Of a stretch of 64,000 nucleotides of DNA, positions 8,281-16,940 are shown piece after piece (the first letter of the stretch is position 1; each line of letters opens with the position of its first letter). Below the pieces are notes generated by a model. The model was not told the origin of the DNA, made no database searches, and saw only the letters and a program-made list of their open reading frames with translations. The DNA lies in contig NZ_AP018254.1 of the NCBI RefSeq assembly GCF_002368395.1, positions 4,340,001 to 4,404,000 on the forward strand. Reading direction: 5' to 3'. The position numbers were made by a program, and so were the translations under genes. Source of the stretch: Calothrix sp. NIES-3974 (GTDB lineage Bacteria; Cyanobacteriota; Cyanobacteriia; Cyanobacteriales; Nostocaceae).

Positions 8281-10116
8281 ATGCGTAACTTTCTCAAACA
8301 AACTTTTGCCAGCTTAATTGGCACAATCTTAGGGTTAGCAATTTTTTCGGGGGTGAGTATTTCAGTTCTCATCGTCTTGATATTTATTGCAGCTTCAGCG
8401 CGGGAAACCGAACCTGTAGTCAAAAACCGCTCCGTGATGGTGTTTGATCTGGGAATGGAAATTACCGACGGTGAACCCAATTCTAGCCAACTACTTCAAG
8501 AAGCCTTAGCAGGACGTACCCGGGAACGGATGAATTTACGCGGGGTTTTAGATGCCATCGAAAAAGCTCGTCGGGATTCGCGTATCGTCGGTATTTATTT
8601 GGATGCAACACGGGTAAATTCTGCTTCTAGAAGTGCGGGTTTAGCCACATTTAAGGAAATTCGTCGAGCCTTAGAAAAATTTCGGGCTGAGGGTAAACAA
8701 ATTATCGCCTACGGTTTAGAATGGGGAGAGCAGGAGTATTATCTGAGTTCCGTTGCCGATCGGATTGTGATGAATCCCGTGGGGGTGATGGAAATCAATG
8801 GATTTAGTTCCCAACCAATTTTTTTTGCCGGGGCATTGGAAAAATATGGAATTGGTGCGCAAATCCTGCGAGTGGGTAAATTTAAAGGCGCGGTGGAACC
8901 CTTTATTCTCGATAAACTCAGTCCCGAAAATCGTGCCCAGACACAAAAATTACTGGACGATGTGTGGAGTGAATGGCGTGGTGCAGTGGGAAAAAGTCGG
9001 CAAATAGACCCACAAAAATTACAGGATATAGCCAATAATCAAGCCATTTTAGAAGCGAATACAGCCAAACAGCAGAAATTGGTAGATCAGGTTGCCTATT
9101 TCGATGAAGTTGTCAAGGATTTACGTAAACTAACCCGTAGTAATGATACCGACCAACCCGTACCCCAAATCAGTATTAGTGATTATGCAGGCATTCCCGG
9201 AAGTGGACTAGGTGCGGAAAAGAACTCCAAAAACCAGATAGCCGTGGTTTATGCGGAAGGGGAAATAGTCAATGGTATGGGAGAAGAAGGACAGGTAGGA
9301 GGCGATCGCTTTGCCAGAATTTTTCGCCAACTGCGGGAAGACAAGGACACCAAAGCCGTGGTACTACGGATAAATAGTCCGGGGGGGAGTGCAACTGCGG
9401 CAGAGGTAATGCAGCGAGAAGTCCGTTTAACCCAACTGCAAAAACCCGTTGTCGTGTCGATGGGTGATGTTGCAGCATCCGGTGGATACTGGATTGCCAC
9501 CGATTCCAACCGGATTTACGCTGAACCGAACACAATTACAGGTTCCATTGGTGTGTTTGGGATTTTGCTCAATTTCCAAAAACTAGCCAACGATAACGGT
9601 ATTACCTGGGATGCCGTCAAAACAGCCAAATACGCCGACAATCAAACCGTTTCCCGTCCTAAATCAGCCGAAGAAATTGCCCTTTACCAACGCTCAGTCA
9701 ACCGTATTTATAACTTATTTTTAGACAAAGTTGCCCAAGGACGCAAACTCCCTCAAGCAAAAGTCGCAGAAATCGCTCAAGGTCGGATTTGGTCAGGAAA
9801 CGCAGCCAAACAAATCGGTTTAGTGGATGAAATTGGCGGATTAAATCAGGCGATCGCCCATGCAGCAGAATTAGCCAAAGTCGGTGATGATTGGAGACTA
9901 CGGGAATATCCCCGTTACACCTCCTTCGGACAACGCTTCTTTGGACGAGCAATTGAGGAAACTAGCGCGATGGTCGGTTTTAAACCTCCCCAACCCCCCA
10001 CCAATCCCCTCACATCCCAGCTAGATAAATTGCAAGCGGAATTAGCTATTTTACAAACTATGAATGACCCCCAAGGGATTTATGCTCGTCTCCCATTTAA
10101 CTTAAAAATTGAATGA
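8281..10116 (+). CDS. sppA: Signal peptide peptidase SppA, long (67 kDa) type
   Basis: A membrane-anchored serine/lysine protease that degrades cleaved signal peptides; cyanobacterial SppA has been linked to light acclimation. I choose the ATG at 8281 (611 residues); an in-frame GTG lies two codons upstream. One membrane helix at about residues 10-38 is followed by two tandem Clp-like protease repeats. The general-base lysine is Lys202 in GKFKGAVEPF of the N-terminal repeat and the nucleophile is Ser400 in GDVAASGGYW of the C-terminal repeat, so the long-type dyad is intact. It ends before a palindromic terminator. Confidence 0.93.
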   Translation: MRNFLKQTFASLIGTILGLAIFSGVSISVLIVLIFIAASARETEPVVKNRSVMVFDLGMEITDGEPNSSQLLQEALAGRTRERMNLRGVLDAIEKARRDSRIVGIYLDATRVNSASRSAGLATFKEIRRALEKFRAEGKQIIAYGLEWGEQEYYLSSVADRIVMNPVGVMEINGFSSQPIFFAGALEKYGIGAQILRVGKFKGAVEPFILDKLSPENRAQTQKLLDDVWSEWRGAVGKSRQIDPQKLQDIANNQAILEANTAKQQKLVDQVAYFDEVVKDLRKLTRSNDTDQPVPQISISDYAGIPGSGLGAEKNSKNQIAVVYAEGEIVNGMGEEGQVGGDRFARIFRQLREDKDTKAVVLRINSPGGSATAAEVMQREVRLTQLQKPVVVSMGDVAASGGYWIATDSNRIYAEPNTITGSIGVFGILLNFQKLANDNGITWDAVKTAKYADNQTVSRPKSAEEIALYQRSVNRIYNLFLDKVAQGRKLPQAKVAEIAQGRIWSGNAAKQIGLVDEIGGLNQAIAHAAELAKVGDDWRLREYPRYTSFGQRFFGRAIEETSAMVGFKPPQPPTNPLTSQLDKLQAELAILQTMNDPQGIYARLPFNLKIE

Positions 10117-10217
10117 GTCAGAAGTCGGGTTACTAGGTGCATAGAAGCAGAAAAACCTTGCATCTCTCGTTTGTTAAAGCCAAGCACAAGTGGAATTATT
10201 GGGTTAAAGCTACTCCT

Positions 10218-10331
10218 CCCGCATTTCTCACAAACCCTAAAACTCATGGGGAATAGGGAATTGGGAGTAGGGAATAGAAGGAAAATCAATCCGTTACTCA
10301 AGGCTTACAACTTACTCGTGATAAATCCAGG
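10218..10331 (+). repeat. MITE-like element, copy 3
   Basis: The left end CCCGCATTTCTCACAAA and the diverged right end CTCGTGATAAATCCAGG flank GGGAATAGGG-type heptads and GTTACTCAAGGCTTACAAC. It lies between the convergent sppA and VCBS genes. Confidence 0.7.
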
Positions 10332-10339
10332 TCCTGTAC

Positions 10340-10366
10340 AGACGCGACATATCGCGTCTTTTTTTC
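10340..10366 (+). terminator. Palindromic repeat (CGATATAT-type core) acting as likely terminator of sppA
   Basis: AGACGCGACATATCGCGTCT is a near-perfect 20-base palindrome followed by an eight-base T run, the form of a rho-independent terminator in the sppA direction. It lies between convergent genes. The same palindrome family occurs elsewhere without a T run. Confidence 0.7.
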
Positions 10367-10374
10367 CGCAGACC

Positions 10375-11574
10375 CTATTTAACCAATTTCCACTCACGGG
10401 GAACCGCAAGACTATCGGAACTGGAAATAGTTGTACCATCAACTTTCCAAATCAAATTTTGTCCGGTTTGTTCATCGCGCCAAAAAATATCAGTTTTCCC
10501 ATCGCGATCGATATCACCAATACTATACTGCCAACCGGGATTGGTGCTTGGTAAAAATGCCGACTCATTAATACTAGAACCATTCATTAACCAAGCTGTA
10601 TTTTCACCCGTGCGGGTATTGCGCCAAAAAATATCAGTTCTACCATCACCATTAAAATCCGCAATTGCTGGTTGCCAATCCGCACTAAGGTTTGGTAGAG
10701 TACCACCCAGGAATAAACCACCATTCATCAACCAAACATTATTTTCCCCAGTGGATTGATTTCGCCATAACAAATCAGCGCGGGAGTCCCCATTAAAATC
10801 ACCAAAAGTAAAACTCCAATTAGCATCCATATCCTGTAAATAGGAACCAGTAAAGTTAGTTCCATCCATTAACCAAATAGCAGTCTGGGATGTACTGGAA
10901 TTACGCCAAAAAATATCAGTTTTACCATCACCATTAAAATCCGCAACCGTATAAGACCAAGGTAAATCCGTTTGCGCTAAAAAAGCAGAAGTAGTGACTC
11001 TCATTCCATCCATTAACCAAGTGGCATTTTCACCAGTTTTGCTATTACGCCAAAAAATGTCACTTTTACCATCACCATTAAAATCCGCAATTTGATAATT
11101 CCAATCTGGCCCAATATTTTGTAAAATTTCTGCCGCAAAGATATTATTTCCATCCATCATCCAAACGGCATTTTCACCAGTTTTAGTATTACGCCAAAAG
11201 AAATCACTTTTGCCATCACCATTAAAATCAGCAATTTGAAAATCCCAATTAGCATCCACCGATGGTAAAAAATATCCATTCACATTTGTCCCATCCATAA
11301 TCCAAATTGCAGTTTCTCCAGTTTGAGAATTACGCCAAATCTTATCATTTCTACCATCCCCATTAAAATCAGCATAAATAGATGCATTACTAAAAAGGGG
11401 ATTGGGGTTGGGATTTGTAATGGGAATCGGAGTCCGTTGTGTAGAAGAACTTTTTCCTAAATGGGGAGATATACCAAAAGAATTATTCTCAGTAAATATA
11501 TTGGCAGTTGAATTTACATACACAGCAGAAACAGGAGCAGAGAAATCACTCAATTGATTTGTAGAAGACAACAT
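10375..11574 (-). CDS. FG-GAP/VCBS-repeat protein
   Basis: A 399-residue protein made mostly of seven repeats, each with a calcium-binding-like loop (ADFNGDGKSDIFWRN and variants) followed by TGENxxWLMDG, with a period of about 46 residues. Such repeats build beta-propellers in secreted or surface proteins. The last repeat (GDIDRDGKTD) and the fifth (GDFNGDSRAD) are variants. The first 70 residues are Ser/Thr/Asn/Pro-rich and carry no classical signal peptide, so export by another route (for example type I) is possible but not shown. Near-identical DNA between repeats suggests recent internal duplication. No catalytic domain is seen. Confidence 0.8.
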   Translation of the reverse strand: MLSSTNQLSDFSAPVSAVYVNSTANIFTENNSFGISPHLGKSSSTQRTPIPITNPNPNPLFSNASIYADFNGDGRNDKIWRNSQTGETAIWIMDGTNVNGYFLPSVDANWDFQIADFNGDGKSDFFWRNTKTGENAVWMMDGNNIFAAEILQNIGPDWNYQIADFNGDGKSDIFWRNSKTGENATWLMDGMRVTTSAFLAQTDLPWSYTVADFNGDGKTDIFWRNSSTSQTAIWLMDGTNFTGSYLQDMDANWSFTFGDFNGDSRADLLWRNQSTGENNVWLMNGGLFLGGTLPNLSADWQPAIADFNGDGRTDIFWRNTRTGENTAWLMNGSSINESAFLPSTNPGWQYSIGDIDRDGKTDIFWRDEQTGQNLIWKVDGTTISSSDSLAVPREWKLVK

Positions 11575-11880
11575 GATGATTTTTTAACATGAATATGTAC
11601 TCTGCTTTTTAGCTGATTTAAATCGAAAAATCCGTTATTAATTAACAGGAGGGAGTGGGGAATCGGGAGTAGGGAGTAGCCTACATGTACCCTTGATACC
11701 GTTTTACTTTGGAGTTGATACCTGACGGAAAGCTTGCGGGAACAGAAAAAGAAAATGTATCAAAAAATAACAAAATAACCAAAGAAAGCGGTTTTTCCCT
11801 ATTCACTACTCCCCACTCCCTACTCCCTTTGCATCAAACTAGAGCCATCCAAAATCCCAAGTCTAAAATCCAATTTAGGG
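11575..11880. other. Gap before the rpsB leader: STRR heptads only
   Basis: GGGAGTAG-type heptads appear at about 11650-11675 and, in reverse, at 11800-11830. Part of a dispersed block (GCCTACATGTACCC) lies between them. No gene is seen. Confidence 0.5.
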
Positions 11881-11940
11881 TATAACGTCAATAGTCCTTC
11901 ATATGCTACCCTAGTAGAGCTAATTTACAAAAAATCCGCA

Positions 11941-12007
11941 CATCTAGGATTTCGGGTGTTTTGCGAGCGCAAAATCCACCTAGATGGAGGTTAAACCCGA
12001 ATAGGAG
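11941..12007 (+). promoter_or_regulatory. Structured 5' leader of rpsB with possible pseudoknot at the ribosome-binding site
   Basis: An outer stem pairs CATCTAGG (11941-11948) with CCTAGATG (11979-11986). Inside it TTTTGCG (11959-11965) pairs with CGCAAAA (11968-11974). The bulge strand TTCGGGT (11951-11957) is exactly complementary to ACCCGAA (11995-12001), which directly precedes the AGGAG Shine-Dalgarno (12003-12007). That allows a pseudoknot or an alternative fold able to gate translation. In E. coli, S2 represses its own mRNA through a structured leader; the same role here is inference. Confidence 0.6.
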
Positions 12008-12018
12008 CAAAATTTGAT

Positions 12019-12810
12019 ATGGCAGTAGTTTCGTTGGCTCAATTAATGGAGTCAGGGGTTCACTTTGGACATCAAACCCGACGCTGGAACCCCAAGATGA
12101 GTCCCTATATCTACACCTCCCGTAATGGTGTACATATCATCGATTTAGTCCAAACAGCCCAGTTGATGGAAGAAGCCTATGCATTCATGCGATCGCAAGC
12201 AGAAGCTGGGAAAAAGTTCCTGTTTGTGGGAACAAAGCGTCAAGCTGCGGGTATCATCGCTCAGGAAGCAACCCGTTGCGGTGCGCACTACATCAACCAA
12301 CGCTGGTTAGGGGGAATGTTAACCAATTGGTCAACCATCAAAACCCGTGTTGATCGTCTCAAGGATTTAGAACGTCGCGAAGAAAGTGGTGCTTTGGATC
12401 TATTACCCAAAAAAGAAGCTTCCATGCTACGTCGCGAAATGGCGAAGTTACAGAAGTATCTGGGGGGAATTAAAACCATGCGTAAGGTTCCCGATATCGT
12501 CATTATCGTCGATCAACGTCGCGAATATAATGCGGTTCAGGAATGTCAAAAGTTAGGGATTCCCATCGTTTCCATGTTGGATACTAACTGCGACCCCGAT
12601 GTTGTTGATATTCCCATTCCTGCTAACGATGATGCCATTCGTTCGATTAAATTGATTGTTGGTAAACTTGCTGACGCAATTTACGAAGGTCGTCACGGAC
12701 AACTGGAAGTGGAAGACGACTACGAAGATTACGAAAGTGCAGAATACGAGTACGACGAAACAGATTACTCGGAATATGACATCGGTGACGAGGACGACAA
12801 CGAACAATAA
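12019..12810 (+). CDS. rpsB: 30S ribosomal protein S2
   Basis: The S2 protein of the small ribosomal subunit, needed for S1 binding and mRNA docking. The 263 residues show the family signature from [20 protein letters not shown] onward, the [12 protein letters not shown] motif (about 93-104) and the [18 protein letters not shown] region. The C-terminus carries an unusual acidic, tyrosine-rich tail (about residues 228-263; [13 protein letters not shown]-like). The ATG follows an AGGAG at 12003-12007 in a structured leader. tsf follows downstream but 977 bases away, filled with repeats. Confidence 0.97.
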   Translation: MAVVSLAQLMESGVHFGHQTRRWNPKMSPYIYTSRNGVHIIDLVQTAQLMEEAYAFMRSQAEAGKKFLFVGTKRQAAGIIAQEATRCGAHYINQRWLGGMLTNWSTIKTRVDRLKDLERREESGALDLLPKKEASMLRREMAKLQKYLGGIKTMRKVPDIVIIVDQRREYNAVQECQKLGIPIVSMLDTNCDPDVVDIPIPANDDAIRSIKLIVGKLADAIYEGRHGQLEVEDDYEDYESAEYEYDETDYSEYDIGDEDDNEQ

Positions 12811-13194
12811 TTGGGCTTACAGTCTCTGGAGTTTGTCATCTTTTTCTAGTTAGTTGTTGATTGTCAATCGGAACAGTCAACTCCTACATTCCTCTACATT
12901 CCTCAGAATTAAAATTGAGGAGAGTTAGGGAGTAGTAAGTAGGAAGTGGGGAAAAAGGGTTAGGAAAAAACCATTTTCATCTCAAAGAGAAGCGGTGTAC
13001 GCGCATCTACGGTTTTGGTGTCAGCATTACATGTAGGCTACTCCCTGACTTGAAAGTGAGTCGAGAGTAGCAAGTGGGAAAAACCACTTTCGTGGGTTCT
13101 GGTGTCAGCAACACATCTAGACGCAGCCTTCTCTTAGAGAACGTTGGGACACAATCAAACCAGAAAATAGCTCATTCCTACAGACTATTCCCTA

Positions 13195-13330
13195 CCCGGA
13201 TTTCTCACAAACTCCTCAAACTTTCAGCGAGAAGGGAGTGGGGAGAGACGCGATATATCGCGTCTGTACGGGAGTAGCAGGAAAATAAATCCACCATTCA
13301 AGGCTTATCACTCCCTTGTGAGAAATATAA
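13195..13330 (+). repeat. MITE-like element, copy 4, with a nested palindrome
   Basis: The left end CCCGGATTTCTCACAAA and a right end CCCTTGTGAGAAAT are present. The interior is longer than in other copies because an AGACGCGATATATCGCGTCT palindrome (13246-13265) sits inside it. Confidence 0.75.
13246..13265. repeat. Palindromic repeat, CGATATAT core, inside a MITE-like element
   Basis: AGACGCGATATATCGCGTCT is a perfect 20-base palindrome. Copies 2 and 3 of the host element lack it, which suggests insertion into an existing repeat. Confidence 0.8.
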
Positions 13331-13410
13331 GCCTACTCCCTCTGCATCAAGTCAGAAGGAAAATCAATCCGTTATTCAATACTGACCACGATAGGAATGA
13401 GAAATGCAGG
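13331..13410 (+). repeat. MITE-like element, right half only
   Basis: GGAAAATCAATCCGTTATTCAA followed by a terminal ATGAGAAATGCAGG matches the right half of the family and directly abuts copy 4. Confidence 0.6.
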
Positions 13411-13787
13411 TAGTAAGTATTTTTCCTTATGGGTGAGGGAAACAGTACCTTTTGCCGAACAGGCTCAGTGAGATATTGCTCCCATTCCTGAGTAAGATAG
13501 AAATGCTTACTATTTTTTCTCAGCAATTTCAATCCACTAATTTCTGAATCCAAGATTTTCACTTTGATTGCTTAAAATTGAGAATCTTGAGGATAAATTT
13601 GATGTGGTTGCTGTTATCTTAAAACTTGTCTTGAGTCCGTAGATTGTCATGGCTAGTCTGCAATCATCCCTGACGTTATACACTCCGACGCAAGGCTTGC
13701 GCCAATGTGAGAGTTGATAACCGTTAGGAAGCGGCCGCAAATCAGGACTAAATGTGTAATTATTAGTCGAGTAGGAATTGAGGCAAT

Positions 13788-14729
13788 ATGGCGGAAATAT
13801 CTGCAAAACTAGTCCAGGAACTGCGCCAAAAAACAGGTGCAGGTATGATGGACTGCAAAAAAGCACTCAAAGAAAACGACGGAGACCTGGAAAAAGCCGT
13901 CGAATGGTTACGACAAAAGGGTATTGCCAAAGCGGATAAAGCCGCCGGAAAGGTTGCAGCAGAAGGATTGGTTGATACTTATATTAGCGACAGTGGTAAT
14001 GTGGGAGTGTTAATTGAGGTTAACTCCCAAACTGACTTTGTGGCACGTAATGACGCGTTTAAAGTCATGGTGCAAAATTTGAGTAAGCAAGCTGCTGATG
14101 CAGATTCTGTGGATGCACTCCTGTCTCAACCATACATCGAGGACTCGAACCTCAAAGTGGAAGATTACATCAAGCAACTAGTCTCCCAGTTAGGCGAGAA
14201 TATGCAAGTGCGTCGCTTTATCAATTACAAATTAGATGGCAAACCGGGGGTAATTGATAGTTATATTCACACTGGTGGACGTGTGGGAGTGCTGGTGGAG
14301 TTAAGTTGTGAAAAATCTGATGTTGCAGCTAACGAAGAGTTTCGCGCTTTAGCTCGCAATATCGCTATGCAGATTGCAGCTTGTCCAAACGTAGAATTTG
14401 TCGATGTTGAGCAAATTCCTGCCGAAATCGTCGCTAAGGAAAAAGCGATTGAAATGGGACGGGATGACCTCGGTAATAAACCCGAAAACATCAAAGAAAA
14501 AATTGTCCAAGGTCGGATTGATAAGCGTTTACGGGAAATGACGTTGGTCGATCAACCCTATATTCGTGACCAAAGTATTACCGTGGAAGAGCTGATTAAA
14601 CGAACTGGTGCTGAATTAGGCGACACAATCAGTGTTAGTCGTTTTGTTCGTTACGTTTTAGGTGAAGGTATCGAAAAAGAAGAGACTAATTTTGCTGATG
14701 AGGTAGCAGCTCAAATGGGTAAGAAGTAA
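13788..14729 (+). CDS. tsf: Translation elongation factor Ts
   Basis: The nucleotide-exchange factor for EF-Tu. The 313 residues begin with an N-terminal UBA-like module ([20 protein letters not shown], residues 9-28), followed by the TDFVARND motif (about 82-89) that contacts EF-Tu and two EF-Ts core domains ([10 protein letters not shown] and [10 protein letters not shown] repeats). The C-terminus ends in [10 protein letters not shown]-like sequence, with the length usual for cyanobacteria. The ATG at 13788 is fixed by [13 protein letters not shown]. It is transcribed with rpsB but separated by nearly 1 kb, so it probably has its own promoter. Confidence 0.97.
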   Translation: MAEISAKLVQELRQKTGAGMMDCKKALKENDGDLEKAVEWLRQKGIAKADKAAGKVAAEGLVDTYISDSGNVGVLIEVNSQTDFVARNDAFKVMVQNLSKQAADADSVDALLSQPYIEDSNLKVEDYIKQLVSQLGENMQVRRFINYKLDGKPGVIDSYIHTGGRVGVLVELSCEKSDVAANEEFRALARNIAMQIAACPNVEFVDVEQIPAEIVAKEKAIEMGRDDLGNKPENIKEKIVQGRIDKRLREMTLVDQPYIRDQSITVEELIKRTGAELGDTISVSRFVRYVLGEGIEKEETNFADEVAAQMGKK

Positions 14730-14735
14730 GTAGGA

Positions 14736-14764
14736 TGAGTTTGTGATTAAATTAATCAAACTCA
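14736..14764 (+). terminator. Possible hairpin terminator after tsf
   Basis: TGAGTTTGTGATTAA pairs with TTAATCAAACTCA just after the tsf stop. The following T content is modest, so termination is plausible rather than clear. Confidence 0.4.
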
Positions 14765-14777
14765 AACCTTTAACCTT

Positions 14778-14952
14778 CGGGTTTCTCACAAATTCCGAAA
14801 ACTTTTAGGGAGTAGCCATCTTCAAGAGAAGCCTTTACATGTCTACACTACCCACTATTTCCTACTCCCTTTCTAGTCAGGGGGTGGGGAGTAGGAGTTG
14901 TAGAAAATCAACTGGTTGCTCGACACCTATGGCTTATTCGTGAGAAACGCTT
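14778..14952 (+). repeat. MITE-like element, copy 5 (long, diverged)
   Basis: The left end CGGGTTTCTCACAAA and the right end TTCGTGAGAAACGC flank an expanded interior with two GGGGAGTAGG-type heptad tracts on opposite strands. Confidence 0.6.
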
Positions 14953-15139
14953 ATAACCAATGTTTCAACATGTATCAGGTAGGGTAGATTCATGGAATTT
15001 CTATCCTGCCTAATTCTTGCATTATATAGATTTTTATTTTGATTAATTTTTGATTATTTTTTTGAGTAAAGTAAATTTGAGTCAATCTGTGGTGTGTGTT
15101 GGAGAAGCCGAAAACAATATATCTGGATAAGAAAGTGAT

Positions 15140-16288
15140 ATGGTCAGAGCAATTGAACGAATTGAACAAGATATTAAAGCATTAGAAGCGGAAATAAGTG
15201 CGATCGCAATTCAATTACATAGTAACTACACACGCTATTTTACCGCACTGGGTGCTGCTGTACGCCAACAATTAATTCTTGCTACCTATCATCTTTGCAC
15301 CCAAGCATATCCAGAGGCTTTTCTTGCTCTTTCTCTGGGTCAACGCCAAAGTTTACAGCAATCGATTCGCCAAATTGGTAGCGATACTGCTGCGAAGTTC
15401 ATGCAATACACGAAAACCGACCGGGAAGTTAGCGAAAATTCCGATGTCAACCCGGAAAATAATCCTGACGAAACTGGGGTGGAAGCTTCGATTTTAGAAT
15501 CCCTATCTGCGGCCATTGTGGAAGCGATTGGTTCTGCCGATCAATCCTTGGGTAATAATCGTGATGATGCTGAGAAATCAGGGCTACCCACTATCAAAAT
15601 TGCGAATATTTCCCAAATTAATGAGGTTGAGGATATTGATTTTGATGGTGAATTGACAGGAGATAATTCCTTAGATGAGGATGAAAATGGGGAGGAAGAA
15701 AATCAAAATCAACTGGACTCCAGTCAGGAAAAACAAAAAAAAGTGATAGATAATTTACGTCGCCAATTTCGCCAAGCTCGTAAAATTGTTATTCCTGGAC
15801 ACCTGTTGCGGGTTTTACCCTTTCCGAGTGAATCAACAAATCCCACTGATTTACTCAAGTGGCAGCAAAGTATTGAATTCGCTACACAACAAACCATTAA
15901 AAAAACCTCCCATGAGGCGAATTTAACTCTCCAAAAAGCAGGAATTTTGTCCAAGAAAATCCCTGAACCAATTTTAAATGTGGCCAATTCCGCTTCCGAT
16001 TCTGCCACTGAAGTTATTCCCGGTCCCCCCAATCTCCTCAATTTAGTCATCGAGATGGATGAGGAACAAAAGGGGGAGGAATCCCAATTTACTCCAATTA
16101 CAATTATTAACCTTCGTTTAGCTGAAATCGAATTTGCCGATTCCAGTCTTTCCCATGAACGGAAAAATATTCGCAATATCACAATGCAACTACAAAAGTT
16201 AAAGCGGGATTATCAAAATAAACTGCGGGAACGTTCAATTGCCGAAGCAGAAGCTGCTTGGCGTGCGAGTTGGTATGAGGATAGGTGA
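15140..16288 (+). CDS. Conserved-looking unknown protein with coiled coils
   Basis: I do not recognise a named family. The 382-residue product has a helical N-terminal part (AIERIEQDIKALEAEISAIA, then a segment with TYHLCTQAYPEAFLALSLGQRQ), an acidic low-complexity centre (about 170-205, DEDENGEEENQ), a basic segment RRQFRQARKIVIPGHLLRVLP that introduces a second conserved-looking part, and a C-terminal coiled coil. No membrane segment or signal peptide is visible. Codon use and HIP1 content match neighbouring genes. It lies downstream of tsf with its own 5' region. Cytosolic and structural or regulatory is all that can be said. Confidence 0.7.
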   Translation: MVRAIERIEQDIKALEAEISAIAIQLHSNYTRYFTALGAAVRQQLILATYHLCTQAYPEAFLALSLGQRQSLQQSIRQIGSDTAAKFMQYTKTDREVSENSDVNPENNPDETGVEASILESLSAAIVEAIGSADQSLGNNRDDAEKSGLPTIKIANISQINEVEDIDFDGELTGDNSLDEDENGEEENQNQLDSSQEKQKKVIDNLRRQFRQARKIVIPGHLLRVLPFPSESTNPTDLLKWQQSIEFATQQTIKKTSHEANLTLQKAGILSKKIPEPILNVANSASDSATEVIPGPPNLLNLVIEMDEEQKGEESQFTPITIINLRLAEIEFADSSLSHERKNIRNITMQLQKLKRDYQNKLRERSIAEAEAAWRASWYEDR

Positions 16289-16355
16289 GCGATTTTTGAT
16301 TACCCTACGGGTAGGTGCAGCAAAGTAAAGTATAGATACCAATTGATTCTCTCTT

Positions 16356-16689
16356 AACCCACTGCAAACCCCGTGTACCACCTTATCAAAGGTTCGTGAA
16401 ATGCTAAAACAATATCTGACTTTGGTACTCCCAATTTCACTAATTCATCAGCAATACCAATTTCCGTACCATCGTGCTGTATCCAAATCTTCTCACCTTT
16501 AATATCCAGATGTAATACACAACCATACATTGGCTTGCGATTCTTCCAACCCGTATATACAACTTGATAATGGTCTCGATCTGTGTCAAATACTAATTCT
16601 GTTTCCGCTTCTCCATCTGAAGGACTAAGACTGGCATAATCAGTTAGTAATTGTTTGATACAAGTGCGATAGCGTTCTAGTTTTTCCAT
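16356..16689 (-). CDS. xisI: XisI-family protein
   Basis: XisI was named as an excision-controlling factor of the fdxN element in Anabaena; many cyanobacteria carry several xisI/xisH homologues unlinked to such elements. Family features are EKLERYRTCIKQLLTDYA at the start, DTDRDHYQVVYTGW, the GCVLHLDIKGEKIWIQHDGTE segment split across residues 52-72, and the ending GVPKSDIVLAFHEPLIRWYTGFAVG-like tail. The ATG at 16689 gives the usual 111 residues; an upstream in-frame ATG at 16722 is less likely. The usual partner xisH is not upstream, so this is a lone member. The listed 3' limit is approximate within a codon of the stop near 16354. Confidence 0.85.
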
Positions 16690-16940
16690 TTTATTATTTT
16701 TTATCATTAAATCACGGAACAATGTCCAAGATAATAGTTTTATTTTATACCTTGAGTTTCCCGTTTACTCCGAATTGAGTCAAAAAATATCAGTGATTCA
16801 TCCATAGATATCCCCACAAAAGCTAAAAATTGATTGTATTTCCTAAAAGAATTGATCAACACCACCATATTTCTGCGATGTGGACAATCATCAAAAACCT
16901 AGCCATCATAGATATTACCTAAGCACAAGCACTGTTAACG

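Larger units (their letters stand above)
12811..13787. other. Repeat-filled rpsB-tsf gap
   Basis: The 977 bases between two genes that are usually adjacent contain GGGAGTAG heptads (12930 on), a block with GGTTTTGGTGTCAGCA- and TGTCAGCAACACATCT-type sequences also seen near 51140-51275, a MITE-like element with a palindrome inside it, and a MITE right half. Bases 13411-13787 hold no recognisable repeat or gene and probably include the tsf promoter. Confidence 0.6.
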
